Source of the DNA: Syntrophaceae bacterium
GTDB lineage: Bacteria > Desulfobacterota > Syntrophia > Syntrophales > Smithellaceae
Assembly: GCA_003141615.1 (NCBI GenBank)
Contig: PLMV01000116.1
Coordinates: 1-32,855 of the forward strand
Direction: 5' to 3'
DNA: 32,855 nt
Shown: positions 16,555 through 23,876 of the stretch, piece by piece
Position numbering within the stretch: the first letter of the stretch is position 1
Layout of the letters: every line of letters begins with the position of its first letter
Translations under genes and position numbers: made by a program
Notes under the pieces: generated by a model
What the model was told of the DNA's origin: nothing
Database searches by the model: none
What the model saw: only the letters and a program-made list of their open reading frames with translations

Positions 16555-17088
16555 TTACCGACGGCTTAAAGTTGTCCGCTGGATTAGCTGGTTAGCTTCA
16601 AGCTCGCTCATTACTTCGTTTACGATACCATTAAGTTTGGCCTCGTTTTCCAGTGTTCTGAATGTCTCCCTTTTCTGTTTTATTTCTTTTGATACCCATC
16701 CTGCGCCAGAAAATATATTTAACAACTCACACCCAACCATACCCTGCAATTTCTTTTGAATCTTTTCGTTTAGCCACCTCTCCATTTCATTTATTCGATC
16801 TATACTGATACGTCTTTTACTTTCATCTTCTGAATAATTATCAAAATGATCAAATATATATGTGTACACTCTTTCTTCATGGTCAGAAATTTTATTCCTA
16901 ACTTGGCTATGAATCTTGTTATACGAAAAGTGGTTGCCACACCTAGATATTAGAGGATTACACCCTTCTCTATTATCACCAGTCTTGCCGACATAAAGCT
17001 TGATATCATTTTTGCCTGAAGCAATAACAGCATATACAGAGAATTTTCTCTTAAGACTTTCTGGATTTAATTTAAATTTGTATGCCAT
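16555..17088 (-). CDS. GIY-YIG-like nuclease domain protein
   Basis: A 177-residue protein whose first ~110 residues carry the order of GIY-YIG nuclease motifs: VYAV (18-21) for GIY, LYVGKTG (31-37) for YIG, R49 and H53 in ISRCGNHFSY for the catalytic Arg/His region, and E101 or E103 in INEMERW as the metal-binding Glu candidate. The C-terminal ~65 residues are helical and charged, with no known domain. It is the first gene of a two-gene unit with the membrane protein. Homology is inferred from motifs only; the domain is degenerate enough that a search is needed. The product would be a small DNA- or RNA-cleaving enzyme. Confidence 0.6.
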   Translation of the reverse strand: MAYKFKLNPESLKRKFSVYAVIASGKNDIKLYVGKTGDNREGCNPLISRCGNHFSYNKIHSQVRNKISDHEERVYTYIFDHFDNYSEDESKRRISIDRINEMERWLNEKIQKKLQGMVGCELLNIFSGAGWVSKEIKQKRETFRTLENEAKLNGIVNEVMSELEANQLIQRTTLSRR

Positions 17089-17220
17089 GTCTCATAAGCT
17101 AACAATGTTTATATGTATCCGGCCGGGTATTTCACCTTCTGCTTTTCTGAAAACTTTATAAGGATTGTGATGATAAAAACATGATTCGCCGTTGTTTGTC
17201 AATATACCTTGTAAAACGAA

Positions 17221-17249
17221 TTGTCAAACAGCACGTTTTTGTTTATATA
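17221..17249 (+). promoter_or_regulatory. Promoter of the truncated permease copy
   Basis: TTGTCA and TATATA with a 17-bp spacer, the same elements and spacing as ahead of the intact permease gene at 18567-18595. The shared leader begins at AACGAATTGTCAAAC (17215-17229) and runs to the Shine-Dalgarno. Confidence 0.6.
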
Positions 17250-17284
17250 GTTACGGCACAAGGGCAGGCTTATGAGGAGGCACT

Positions 17285-17422
17285 ATGGCCACTGAAAACA
17301 CCGTCAATCAAAATCGTTTCTGGGGAGAAACGATTGCTTTTCTTGCCCTGTTTCTCGACACTGTCCGCCTGAACGCAAAAAACGCTCTTGATTTATTTTT
17401 ATTGCAGCTTATATTAATTTAA
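17285..17422 (+). pseudogene. Truncated NCS2-type permease copy (N-terminal fragment)
   Basis: A 45-codon frame beginning MATENTVNQNRFWGETIAFL, plainly homologous to the first ~27 residues of the permease at 18631 (MNAENTISQHSFWGETTAFL). After the FLDTV segment the similarity stops and the frame runs through unrelated AT-rich sequence to a TAA. Promoter, leader and Shine-Dalgarno (GAGGAGG) are kept, so a short peptide could still be made. It is the remains of a tandem duplicate whose body was deleted. From its end to the DUF3175 gene nothing else is recognisable. Confidence 0.75.
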
Positions 17423-17561
17423 AATTTGTAAAATTTTAGATGTGCTTAAAACCGTTAATCCTTGATAATCGGAAACTAATTATCTCTTATAAATGCGTTG
17501 TGATGTTGCCAATCCGGATACATCAACCATGAGAAAACGGAAAATTAACAGAGAGGCAGCG

Positions 17562-17867
17562 ATGCCGAAGCCATCCAAGTCATCCCCGGACAACCGTTGG
17601 TCCGGTAGAGTTACCCAGGAAAGCAGCGCGCTCGATCTGGAGAAAGGGGTTTTCACCTGGGAAGATCCTAAAAGGATCGCGCTGTCGCTCAAGCAGTCGG
17701 CAGACAGCAGTACCAGCCGCAAAGCTCCACCGTTTCGCTCCGCCATGTCGATGCTCGTATTCTATATCAACCGAGCCGGTAAAAATCTGGACAAAGACCG
17801 CTTACGTATTTTGGAGCAAGCCAAGGGAGAACTGCGGACGTTATATGGAAAGAGCCGTTATGAATGA
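17562..17867 (+). CDS. DUF3175 domain protein
   Basis: A small soluble protein of 101 residues from the ATG at 17562. It shows the DUF3175 pattern: RWSGRVTQESSALDLEKGVF, then DPKRIALSLKQSA, then PFRSAMSMLVFYINRAGKNL, and a C-terminal helix with LEQAKGELR. The family has no known function. I prefer this start because GAGAGG lies just upstream and the length suits the family; in-frame starts at 17493 and 17529 lack such a site. No operon partner is evident; a palindromic element follows. Confidence 0.8.
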   Translation: MPKPSKSSPDNRWSGRVTQESSALDLEKGVFTWEDPKRIALSLKQSADSSTSRKAPPFRSAMSMLVFYINRAGKNLDKDRLRILEQAKGELRTLYGKSRYE

Positions 17868-17886
17868 TTGGCGTCAAATTGCGATA

Positions 17887-18012
17887 ATACCAAGTCGCAT
17901 TCTTTGGATAACTTTGTTGGCTGCGTCGTCGGCTTCCTCAACGTATTACTACTAATACGCCTGCGGAGCCTCCTCCTTGCCGTCGCGTTATCCTTTGAAT
18001 GCAACTCGGTAT
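17887..18012. repeat. 126-bp imperfect palindromic element
   Basis: The ends are near-perfect inverted repeats: ATACCAAGTCGCATTCTTTG at the left against CTTTGAATGCAACTCGGTAT at the right. The arms continue inward through GGATAAC/GTTATCC and a C-rich middle to a loop near TACTACTAATA. Compact, non-coding and palindromic, it looks like a MITE or REP-type element between the DUF3175 and lipoprotein genes. Confidence 0.65.
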
Positions 18013-18056
18013 AAGTAATCAAACAAAATGTAAGATTTAGAAAGGAGAAGGCGATT

Positions 18057-18557
18057 ATGAACAGACACAACATTAAAAACTTAACAAGAAGCACAGCTCT
18101 CGGACTGAGCACATTGGTTTTGATAAGCTGCAGCGGCTACAACAAGATAGTCAAGATGCCGGAAGTGAATGAGGTGCCGCCGGGCCAGTACGAGCGTATT
18201 ATTAAACTGAACGATCCTGAAGGCATTCCAGATAAAACCATCGCGGGATTAGTCTTCATTAAGAAAGGAGCAAATGTCTGCACTGATTACCCTCGTCAAG
18301 AGATTATAAAAAGCCTTGATGAACTGACAATGACCGAAAAGAATTCCTATCGATACTTCAGTAATTATGCAATCACGACAGAAATTGAGACACTGGGATT
18401 TGTTTCCATACCCATAGAATATAGAGCAATTCTCTGGAAAAATGAAAAAGATGAAAACTGCAAATACGAAGTGCAAGTGGAATATATCAACAAAGAACGC
18501 GGCGATTTCAGCGGAGAAAGAAATGAAAATGTACATGGCGGCGGACATGGACGCTAA
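18057..18557 (+). CDS. Putative lipoprotein
   Basis: A 166-residue secreted protein. The N-terminus is a type II signal peptide: basic MNRHNIKNLTRS, a hydrophobic stretch, then the lipobox LISC with Cys26 as the lipidation site. The mature part is hydrophilic, with a His/Gly-rich tail (VHGGGHGR). No domain is recognised. AAAGGAG stands nine bases before the ATG. It follows the palindromic element and precedes the permease promoter, so it is probably its own unit. Membrane-attached; outer-membrane location is assumed for a Gram-negative host. Confidence 0.8.
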   Translation: MNRHNIKNLTRSTALGLSTLVLISCSGYNKIVKMPEVNEVPPGQYERIIKLNDPEGIPDKTIAGLVFIKKGANVCTDYPRQEIIKSLDELTMTEKNSYRYFSNYAITTEIETLGFVSIPIEYRAILWKNEKDENCKYEVQVEYINKERGDFSGERNENVHGGGHGR

Positions 18558-18566
18558 TCTAACGAA

Positions 18567-18595
18567 TTGTCAAACTGTGCATTTTTAGTTATATA
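18567..18595 (+). promoter_or_regulatory. Promoter of the NCS2-type permease gene
   Basis: TTGTCA (18567-18572) and TATATA (18590-18595) with a 17-bp spacer, about 35 bp before the start codon. It is conserved in the truncated duplicate upstream, which supports function. Confidence 0.6.
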
Positions 18596-18630
18596 GTTGC
18601 TATATAAGGGTGAGATCATGAGGAGGAACA

Positions 18631-20169
18631 ATGAACGCTGAAAACACCATCAGTCAACATAGTTTCTGGGGAGAAACAACCGCCTTTCTCGCTCTGTTTT
18701 TCGATAACGTCGGTACGCTGATATTTTTCAGCGCGATCCTCGTTTTCACTTTCAATTATCCGGCAAACATCATTCTGACACGCATGATTCCGGGCACGGC
18801 CGTCGGTATTTGCGTGGGAGATCTTGTCTATACGTGGCTCGCCATCCGCTTGAGACAGAGAACAGGACGCGCCAATGTCACGGCAATGCCTCTGGGCATT
18901 GATACGCCTTCAACCATCGGCATTGCCTATGCCGTAATGGGCCCTGCTTATGTCGCCACCCGTGACGCACAACTCACCTGGCACATCGGCATGGCCACGC
19001 TCTTCATGATTGGCGCCGTTAAGATCTTCACCTCTTTTTTCGGCGGATGGGTTCAGCGCATCATTCCCACTGCGGGACTGCTGGGACCGCTCGCCGGAAT
19101 CGGGCTTCTGCTGCTCGGATTTCTGCCAATGATCGAAATATTCAATGAGGCTGTCGTCGGCATGGTTACCCTGGGGCTTATCTTTACGGCGCTCATGAGC
19201 AAGCTGCAACTGCCTGGCCGGCTGCCCGGCGTTCTTGTCGCAGTGATTCTCGGCACGGGCATTCATTTCGCCTTGGGTTATGGCGGATACCTACCGGAGT
19301 TCACCGCGCCGTCTCTTCAAATGACTTTTTCTTTACCGGCATTTTCCATCGACTTTCTCAAAACACTGCCGCGGAGCATTCAGTATCTAACCATCGCCAT
19401 CCCCTTCGGCATCCTCACAATCATCGGCGGCATCAATAACACGGAAAGCGCCCGTCTGGCAGGCGACGATTACCGCACAAGAGACATCCTGCTCACAGAA
19501 GCATTTTCGTCACTGATCGCGGCTTTCTTTGGCGGTGTGGCGCAAACCACGCCTTATATCGGTCATCCGGCGTATAAAAAGATGGGTGCGACCTGGTGGT
19601 ACACACTGCTGACAGGGCTGCTGATCGGCGTCTGCTCAGTGGTCGGCCTGCTTTCACTTTTTGTAAGTCTCATCCCGCGGGCTGTCATCGCGCCGATTTT
19701 CATTTTTATCGGTTTTGAAATCATGCGTCAGGCCTACAATGATTCGCCGCCTGCTCATTCCCCGGCGGTAAGTTTAAGCATCCTGCCGGTTATCGCCAGT
19801 CTGGTGCTTATTATTCTGGGCCAGTTCATGGGCGCGATGGGCGCGACGCCGGACAAACTGCCGCTGCGTTTGCAAATTATGCATCAAACACTGACGATGC
19901 TCAGCAACGGATTTATTCTGACGGGGCTTCTCTGGGGAAGCATGTTGGCATTTCTGATTGACCACAAAGCGCGTCTCGCGGCACTATGCTCCGCCATTTG
20001 CGCAGTGTTGACTCTCTTCGGTGTTATCCATTCAGTGATGCCCAGCGGCGAACTTTACCTGCCCTGGCTTATTCCATCTCATGCCCACTACATGCTCGCT
20101 GTGGCCTATCTCGCGCTATCTTGCATCCTGCTGTTATTGACCAGAAGAACGGATAAACCACGGGTATAA
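18631..20169 (+). CDS. NCS2-family (AzgA-like) permease
   Basis: A 512-residue polytopic membrane protein with some 12-14 hydrophobic segments. The N-terminal FWGETTAFLALFFDNVGTLI segment, AMPLGIDTPS near residue 90, and IIGGINNTESARLAGDDY near 267 are features of the NCS2 nucleobase/purine transporter superfamily, on the AzgA-like side. Substrate is unknown; purines or related heterocycles imported by proton symport would be the family expectation. GAGGAGG precedes the ATG. No guanine-type riboswitch is visible in the leader. A truncated copy of the gene start lies 1.3 kb upstream. fdhD follows by 87 bp but has its own features. Confidence 0.85.
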   Translation: MNAENTISQHSFWGETTAFLALFFDNVGTLIFFSAILVFTFNYPANIILTRMIPGTAVGICVGDLVYTWLAIRLRQRTGRANVTAMPLGIDTPSTIGIAYAVMGPAYVATRDAQLTWHIGMATLFMIGAVKIFTSFFGGWVQRIIPTAGLLGPLAGIGLLLLGFLPMIEIFNEAVVGMVTLGLIFTALMSKLQLPGRLPGVLVAVILGTGIHFALGYGGYLPEFTAPSLQMTFSLPAFSIDFLKTLPRSIQYLTIAIPFGILTIIGGINNTESARLAGDDYRTRDILLTEAFSSLIAAFFGGVAQTTPYIGHPAYKKMGATWWYTLLTGLLIGVCSVVGLLSLFVSLIPRAVIAPIFIFIGFEIMRQAYNDSPPAHSPAVSLSILPVIASLVLIILGQFMGAMGATPDKLPLRLQIMHQTLTMLSNGFILTGLLWGSMLAFLIDHKARLAALCSAICAVLTLFGVIHSVMPSGELYLPWLIPSHAHYMLAVAYLALSCILLLLTRRTDKPRV

Positions 20170-20256
20170 ATATGGACAAATATTCTTCGAAGGTGTAATA
20201 AAAAAGATGTTATACTGTGGCAAAACACTTAAGTTAACAATGAAAGGACTTTTGCT

Positions 20257-21057
20257 TTGGAAGATACAATTTATGAAGAACTGAATGTGGGTGAGATCAC
20301 CAGAGACAAAAATGGTTGCCGCGTTTCGGACATTACCAAAAAAGTGATTGCTGAAATATCCCTGAAAGTGATTGTCAATGGAGCGGAACTTGTCTCAGTG
20401 CTTTGTCTGAACCAATACCAGGAAGAACTGGCGCTGGGTTTCCTTTATAACGAAGGAGTTATTAATTCCTGGTCGGACATTGAAAATATTTCTTTCAATG
20501 ACAAAATGCTGGCGGTTATCATCAACCTGAAAGCAGGAGTAATAATTGACCGGCAGGAAAGTTTGAGAAGCCTCACTTCGGGTTGCGGTAAATGTTATAC
20601 CTACATAAACCCTCTTAAACAAAGCCAATACAAAGCGGTTGAGAGCAGCGCAACCTATTCAATTAACACTATCCTCAATTTGATGAATGATTTTGTCACC
20701 AGATCGGAAATATATATCGACGTCGGGGGCGTGCACAGCGTGCTGCTGCATACCACCGATTATGAAATATTGATTGAAGACATCGGCAGGCATAACTGCT
20801 TTGACAAAATAACCGGGCTGATGCTGAAGGAAAACAAGCTGGATATTTTCGGTCAGGCGGTTGTCTTTGTATCGGGAAGAATATCTTCCGAGATCATGAC
20901 AAAGATTATCCGAATGGGCGTTCCGGTTCTGGTTTCCAAATCAACACCGACAACCGCCGCTGTAAAGCTTGCCCAGCAGCACAACGTAACCTTGCTGGGG
21001 TACGTCAGCGCCAGCGGCGGGTACATTTACAGCTGCCCGGAAAGATTAGTTTCCTGA
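20257..21057 (+). CDS. fdhD: Formate dehydrogenase accessory sulfurtransferase FdhD
   Basis: A 266-residue FdhD. The sulfur-carrying CxxC pair is at C110 and C113 (SGCGKC), followed by the conserved IYIDVGGVHSVLL, IEDIGRHNCFDKI, SGRISSEIM and SKSTPTTAAVKLA blocks. FdhD passes sulfur from IscS to the molybdenum/tungsten cofactor of formate dehydrogenases. Translation appears to start at TTG (20257) after AAAGGA; the nearby ATGs are out of frame. No formate dehydrogenase gene lies in the window, so it acts on an enzyme encoded elsewhere. The protein is intact and fits a formate-using or formate-producing anaerobe. Confidence 0.95.
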   Translation: MEDTIYEELNVGEITRDKNGCRVSDITKKVIAEISLKVIVNGAELVSVLCLNQYQEELALGFLYNEGVINSWSDIENISFNDKMLAVIINLKAGVIIDRQESLRSLTSGCGKCYTYINPLKQSQYKAVESSATYSINTILNLMNDFVTRSEIYIDVGGVHSVLLHTTDYEILIEDIGRHNCFDKITGLMLKENKLDIFGQAVVFVSGRISSEIMTKIIRMGVPVLVSKSTPTTAAVKLAQQHNVTLLGYVSASGGYIYSCPERLVS

Positions 21058-21220
21058 TTGCTCCTTATCTTTCCTCCCGTAAAATAACCAGTAACAATTT
21101 TACTTTAATTTTATCATCGGCGTCAGCATTAATTTTGTGAAGTTCTTCCTTATTTTTCTATTTTGCTTTTTTATGCTAGATTACAATCGGTAATGGTTGA
21201 AACAATCTGGAAGAAAAATT

Positions 21221-21670
21221 ATGTTTGATTTGAATCAAGACAAACTCAAAATTAAAGCAGCAAAGTTTCTCAATTATTTTCAAAAGCCGATAAGCAGAAT
21301 TACAGAGATTATATTACTGATCGCTTTCACGGCAGTCGCCTATATGTTTCTTTTATATTGTGCAAAATACTTGTGGGTTTTATTTACAGCCACAGATGTC
21401 GGACAGGCATATGCTGAAATATATGTGGAAAGTTACAGGATAACTAACGATGTATTGAACAGAGGTATTTTCAGTCTTTCAATGAGCATGACACTGACTT
21501 CTTGTGTAATATGTCTTATTGTCGGTGCGGTGTTTAAATTTCTGCATATCATCCAATATTTCTATTCGGCTAGAGGTTTTTTGGGTAGAATCATTTTTAC
21601 AGGGCTACCTTTGACGTTTATTCCCCTGCGGCAGAGACCGCAGGGCGAAATAAGGAATAGTTTTTTATAA
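21221..21670 (+). pseudogene. 5' part of a disrupted membrane/TPR protein gene
   Basis: From the ATG at 21221 (GGAAG upstream; a TTG eight codons earlier is less likely) the frame encodes two hydrophobic segments, around IILLIAFTAVAYMFLLY and MTLTSCVICLIVGAVF. The native sequence ends at about 21603 (IIFTG), where a 149-bp insertion begins; the last ~20 codons to the stop are read from the insertion. The original product appears to continue at 21753. No family is recognised. The upstream gap (21058-21220) is AT-rich and holds a copy of a short motif (TTATGCTAGATTACAA) found again at 27437. Confidence 0.6.
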
Positions 21671-21752
21671 TCTTGGAAACCTAAGGTTTCCAAACCTTCC
21701 TAAAGGGAAGGCTGTGGCAGAGACCACAGCGTGAAATTTTTATATTTACAGG
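21604..21752. mobile_element. 149-bp hairpin-rich insertion with 8-bp direct repeats
   Basis: TTTACAGG at 21596-21603 is repeated at 21745-21752, and removing the segment between rejoins the host reading frame (FTG to CFRF). The insert holds four hairpins: CCCTGCGG/CCGCAGGG (21624-21645), TTGGAAACC/GGTTTCCAA (21673-21693), CCTTCC/GGAAGG (21695-21711) and GCTGTGG/CCACAGC (21711-21730). The first and last share the loop CAGAGA although their stems differ by paired changes. No protein is encoded; a non-autonomous MITE-like element is inferred. Confidence 0.55.
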
Positions 21753-21777
21753 ATGCTTCAGATTCGCCGAAGAATTT

Positions 21778-22227
21778 GTGCCGGAGTTAGTTGATGTAAT
21801 ATTTATTTTCAGCGGACAGCATAGAAAGATTAGTAGTAACCCGAAAGAGGGAGAAGTCCGGAGCAGGGCAGACGAGTTAATACAGAAAAAAGATACAAAA
21901 CAAAGCAGCGTTGACTGGCAAATAATGTCAAAAGATATATGGGAATCGTTTGCGGCATATATCATAGTTATACTAGTTATTATAGTAGTCGCCGGCATTA
22001 TGTTCGTAATTCCACACGTACAAAACTTCAACAAAAGTGAAGAGCCAGCACTAGCAGAGGCTCCTAGAGATAAGCCACCCGTTGCTCAATCTGGAGCACC
22101 TGGACTTTCTGATGCAGTACCTGGCTCGGCGAAGGAATGGTATGATAAGGCGCTTGTTCTAATTGACAACGCAAATCGCACTGATTTCCTAAAGTCTATT
22201 GAATATCTGAACGGGCCATCCGCCTGA
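21778..22227 (+). pseudogene. Middle part of the disrupted membrane/TPR gene
   Basis: A frame continuing the same protein after the insertion. It contains a third hydrophobic segment (YIIVILVIIVVAGIMFVI), then an Ala/Pro-rich linker and the beginning of a TPR-like helix ending LKSIEYLN. There the frame is lost: GGGCC reads into a stop, whereas one extra G would give a continuous AIRLKPDYV TPR signature. The true frame is open upstream of the GTG at 21778, reaching back into the insertion, so this is not an independent gene. Confidence 0.6.
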
Positions 22228-22238
22228 AACCGGATTAT

Positions 22239-22481
22239 GTGGATGCTTACAGGGAGCGAGGGTTTTTTTATGCCAAACTGGAACAGTATGAACTTGCCAT
22301 CAATGATTATGATGAGGTTATCCGCCTGAAACCGAATGATGTTTCTGCCTACAATATGCGAGGGCATGCTTATTTTTTGCAGGATAATATCAGTCTTGGT
22401 TGTTCTGACGCACGAAAAGCGTGCGCATTGGGAAACTGCAAATTGTTAGAATTGACTAAAAGCAATGGATACTGCCGTTGA
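22239..22481 (+). pseudogene. 3' part of the disrupted gene: TPR repeats
   Basis: Encodes tetratricopeptide repeat sequence: the RLKPDYVDAY-type unit just upstream, then RGFFYAKLEQYELAINDYDE, IRLKPNDVSAYNMRGHAYF and a Cys-containing terminal repeat. It joins in sense to the preceding fragment if one G is restored near 22218. TPRs mediate protein-protein contacts. As it stands, the three fragments cannot produce the full protein without frameshifting. Confidence 0.65.
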
Positions 22482-22503
22482 TTTGAAGGGGGAATTCTAA
22501 AAC

Positions 22504-22745
22504 TGATTACAAATGGTAATCCTCAATTTTGACAATAATCCACAACTGAACAGTTGTAGGTGACCTGTACAGGAGGCGGGCGATGGGTGCCAATAAGGTA
22601 ATCTAGAGGACTCGCTACACTCACCGCTGATTTTTAGTTGCATCTTTCAAATAGTAATCCACAATGTCAGGACTTTTCAAAATCGTTTGTTTGTAGGTGA
22701 AAGAAATAATTCTGTCGATTCAGAAATCAGATTTTTATTTCTTTC
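22504..22745 (+). repeat. Two head modules of the dispersed repeat family
   Basis: Within the 467-bp gap 22482-22948 there are two copies of the repeat head that begins GTAATC and ends GTAGGTGA: one from 22515 and one from 22652, the latter preceded by TTTCAAATA. No gene is seen in the gap; the remainder is AT-rich, and a promoter for the MaoC gene presumably lies near 22750-22940 but none stands out. Confidence 0.5.
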
Positions 22746-22948
22746 TTTCTGTACTATATAAATTGTCAACCTTAATGAAAATGCACTTTTCATGTAATAA
22801 TCACTGATTTTATTGCTATGGAAACTATGATATGTAAGCACTTACTAATATTTTGCCCGGCGAGGAAAGGTGAGAATAAAATTAATCTGCTTTATCCGGA
22901 GAAAAAACAGTCTACTCGACTCATAAATAATTATTAGGGTTTATTATT

Positions 22949-23833
22949 ATGAAAAAACCTGCCCTTGACTCGGAACTGACCGGAACAATTCTGCGGGATT
23001 ACGAAACTTCAGTGAACTGGCGGGATATCATGAATTATTCTGCAGCGATTGGCGACGCTAATCCTCGATATTTTGATGATGAAAGGTCTAATGGAATTAT
23101 CGCACATCCTGTTTATCCTGTAGCTCTTACCTGGAACATCATTGGCCGGATTCAGGAGTTTATTGTTTCAGAAAAGTTTCCCACGGAGCTGCTACTCTCT
23201 CAGGTACATTATACAGAGCACCTGGAAATTCACCAGCCTTTATCACCAGGCCTTGAGCTTGTCATTAAAGGTCAAATTGTTGCGATATTGCCACATCGCG
23301 CTGGCACTCATGTCATAATCCGCCTTGTTGCCCGGGAAAAAGAAGGAGCCCCGGTATTTACTGAACATATAGGGGCTATGCTACGCGGTGTCGAGTGTAT
23401 CGGTGGCGGCTCCGGTAAGGAATCTCTTCCCATTGTCCAGAATATCAGTGATGCAGTCGAGCCCTGCTGGGCAAGCACTGTATCAATAGACCAGCTTATG
23501 CCGTTTGTTTATGACGGCTGTACTGACATTGTTTTCCCAATTCATACTTCAATTAAATTTGCCCGCATGGTAGGGCTTCCGGGTATTATCCTGCAGGGTA
23601 CCGCAACTCTTGCCCTTGCCGTTACGGAACTTGTTAACAGGGAGCTCAACCGTGAACCCGCAAGGGTCAAATCAGTTTCATGCCGTTTCACCGGTATGGT
23701 TCTACCCGGTTCGAATATTTCTGTCCGTATGATCGAAAAAAGGAAAAACAATACCACAACAGACCTGTTATTTGATGTATGCAACATCAATGGGGGACGA
23801 GTTATTAGCAGCGGTTGCCTCTCTGCTGATTAA
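22949..23833 (+). CDS. MaoC-family double hot-dog dehydratase
   Basis: A 294-residue protein with two hot-dog repeats. The N-terminal repeat has YSAAIGDANPRYFDD (30-44) and GIIAHPVYPVAL, a pattern of FAS1/MaoC N-terminal dehydratase domains with D36 and H53 as possible catalytic residues. The C-terminal repeat has FPIHTSIKFARMVGLPGIIL, where the usual NPxHxD is altered to FPIHTS. It probably hydrates or dehydrates an enoyl/3-hydroxyacyl-CoA. A weak Shine-Dalgarno precedes the ATG. It heads a likely operon with two acyl-CoA ligases, 43 bp to the first. Confidence 0.82.
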   Translation: MKKPALDSELTGTILRDYETSVNWRDIMNYSAAIGDANPRYFDDERSNGIIAHPVYPVALTWNIIGRIQEFIVSEKFPTELLLSQVHYTEHLEIHQPLSPGLELVIKGQIVAILPHRAGTHVIIRLVAREKEGAPVFTEHIGAMLRGVECIGGGSGKESLPIVQNISDAVEPCWASTVSIDQLMPFVYDGCTDIVFPIHTSIKFARMVGLPGIILQGTATLALAVTELVNRELNREPARVKSVSCRFTGMVLPGSNISVRMIEKRKNNTTTDLLFDVCNINGGRVISSGCLSAD

Positions 23834-23876
23834 GGCCAGAAGATACAAATTACCAGAACAATTTATGAAGGAATAT

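Noticed and set aside
17181-17372. Plus-strand frame of 63 codons
   Set aside because: It is out of frame with the truncated permease start at 17285, which has the ribosome site and homology.
18541-18630. Guanine-type riboswitch in the permease leader
   Set aside because: The leader is only about 35 bases after the promoter and lacks the conserved purine-aptamer core; the conservation with the duplicate is explained by the promoter and ribosome site.
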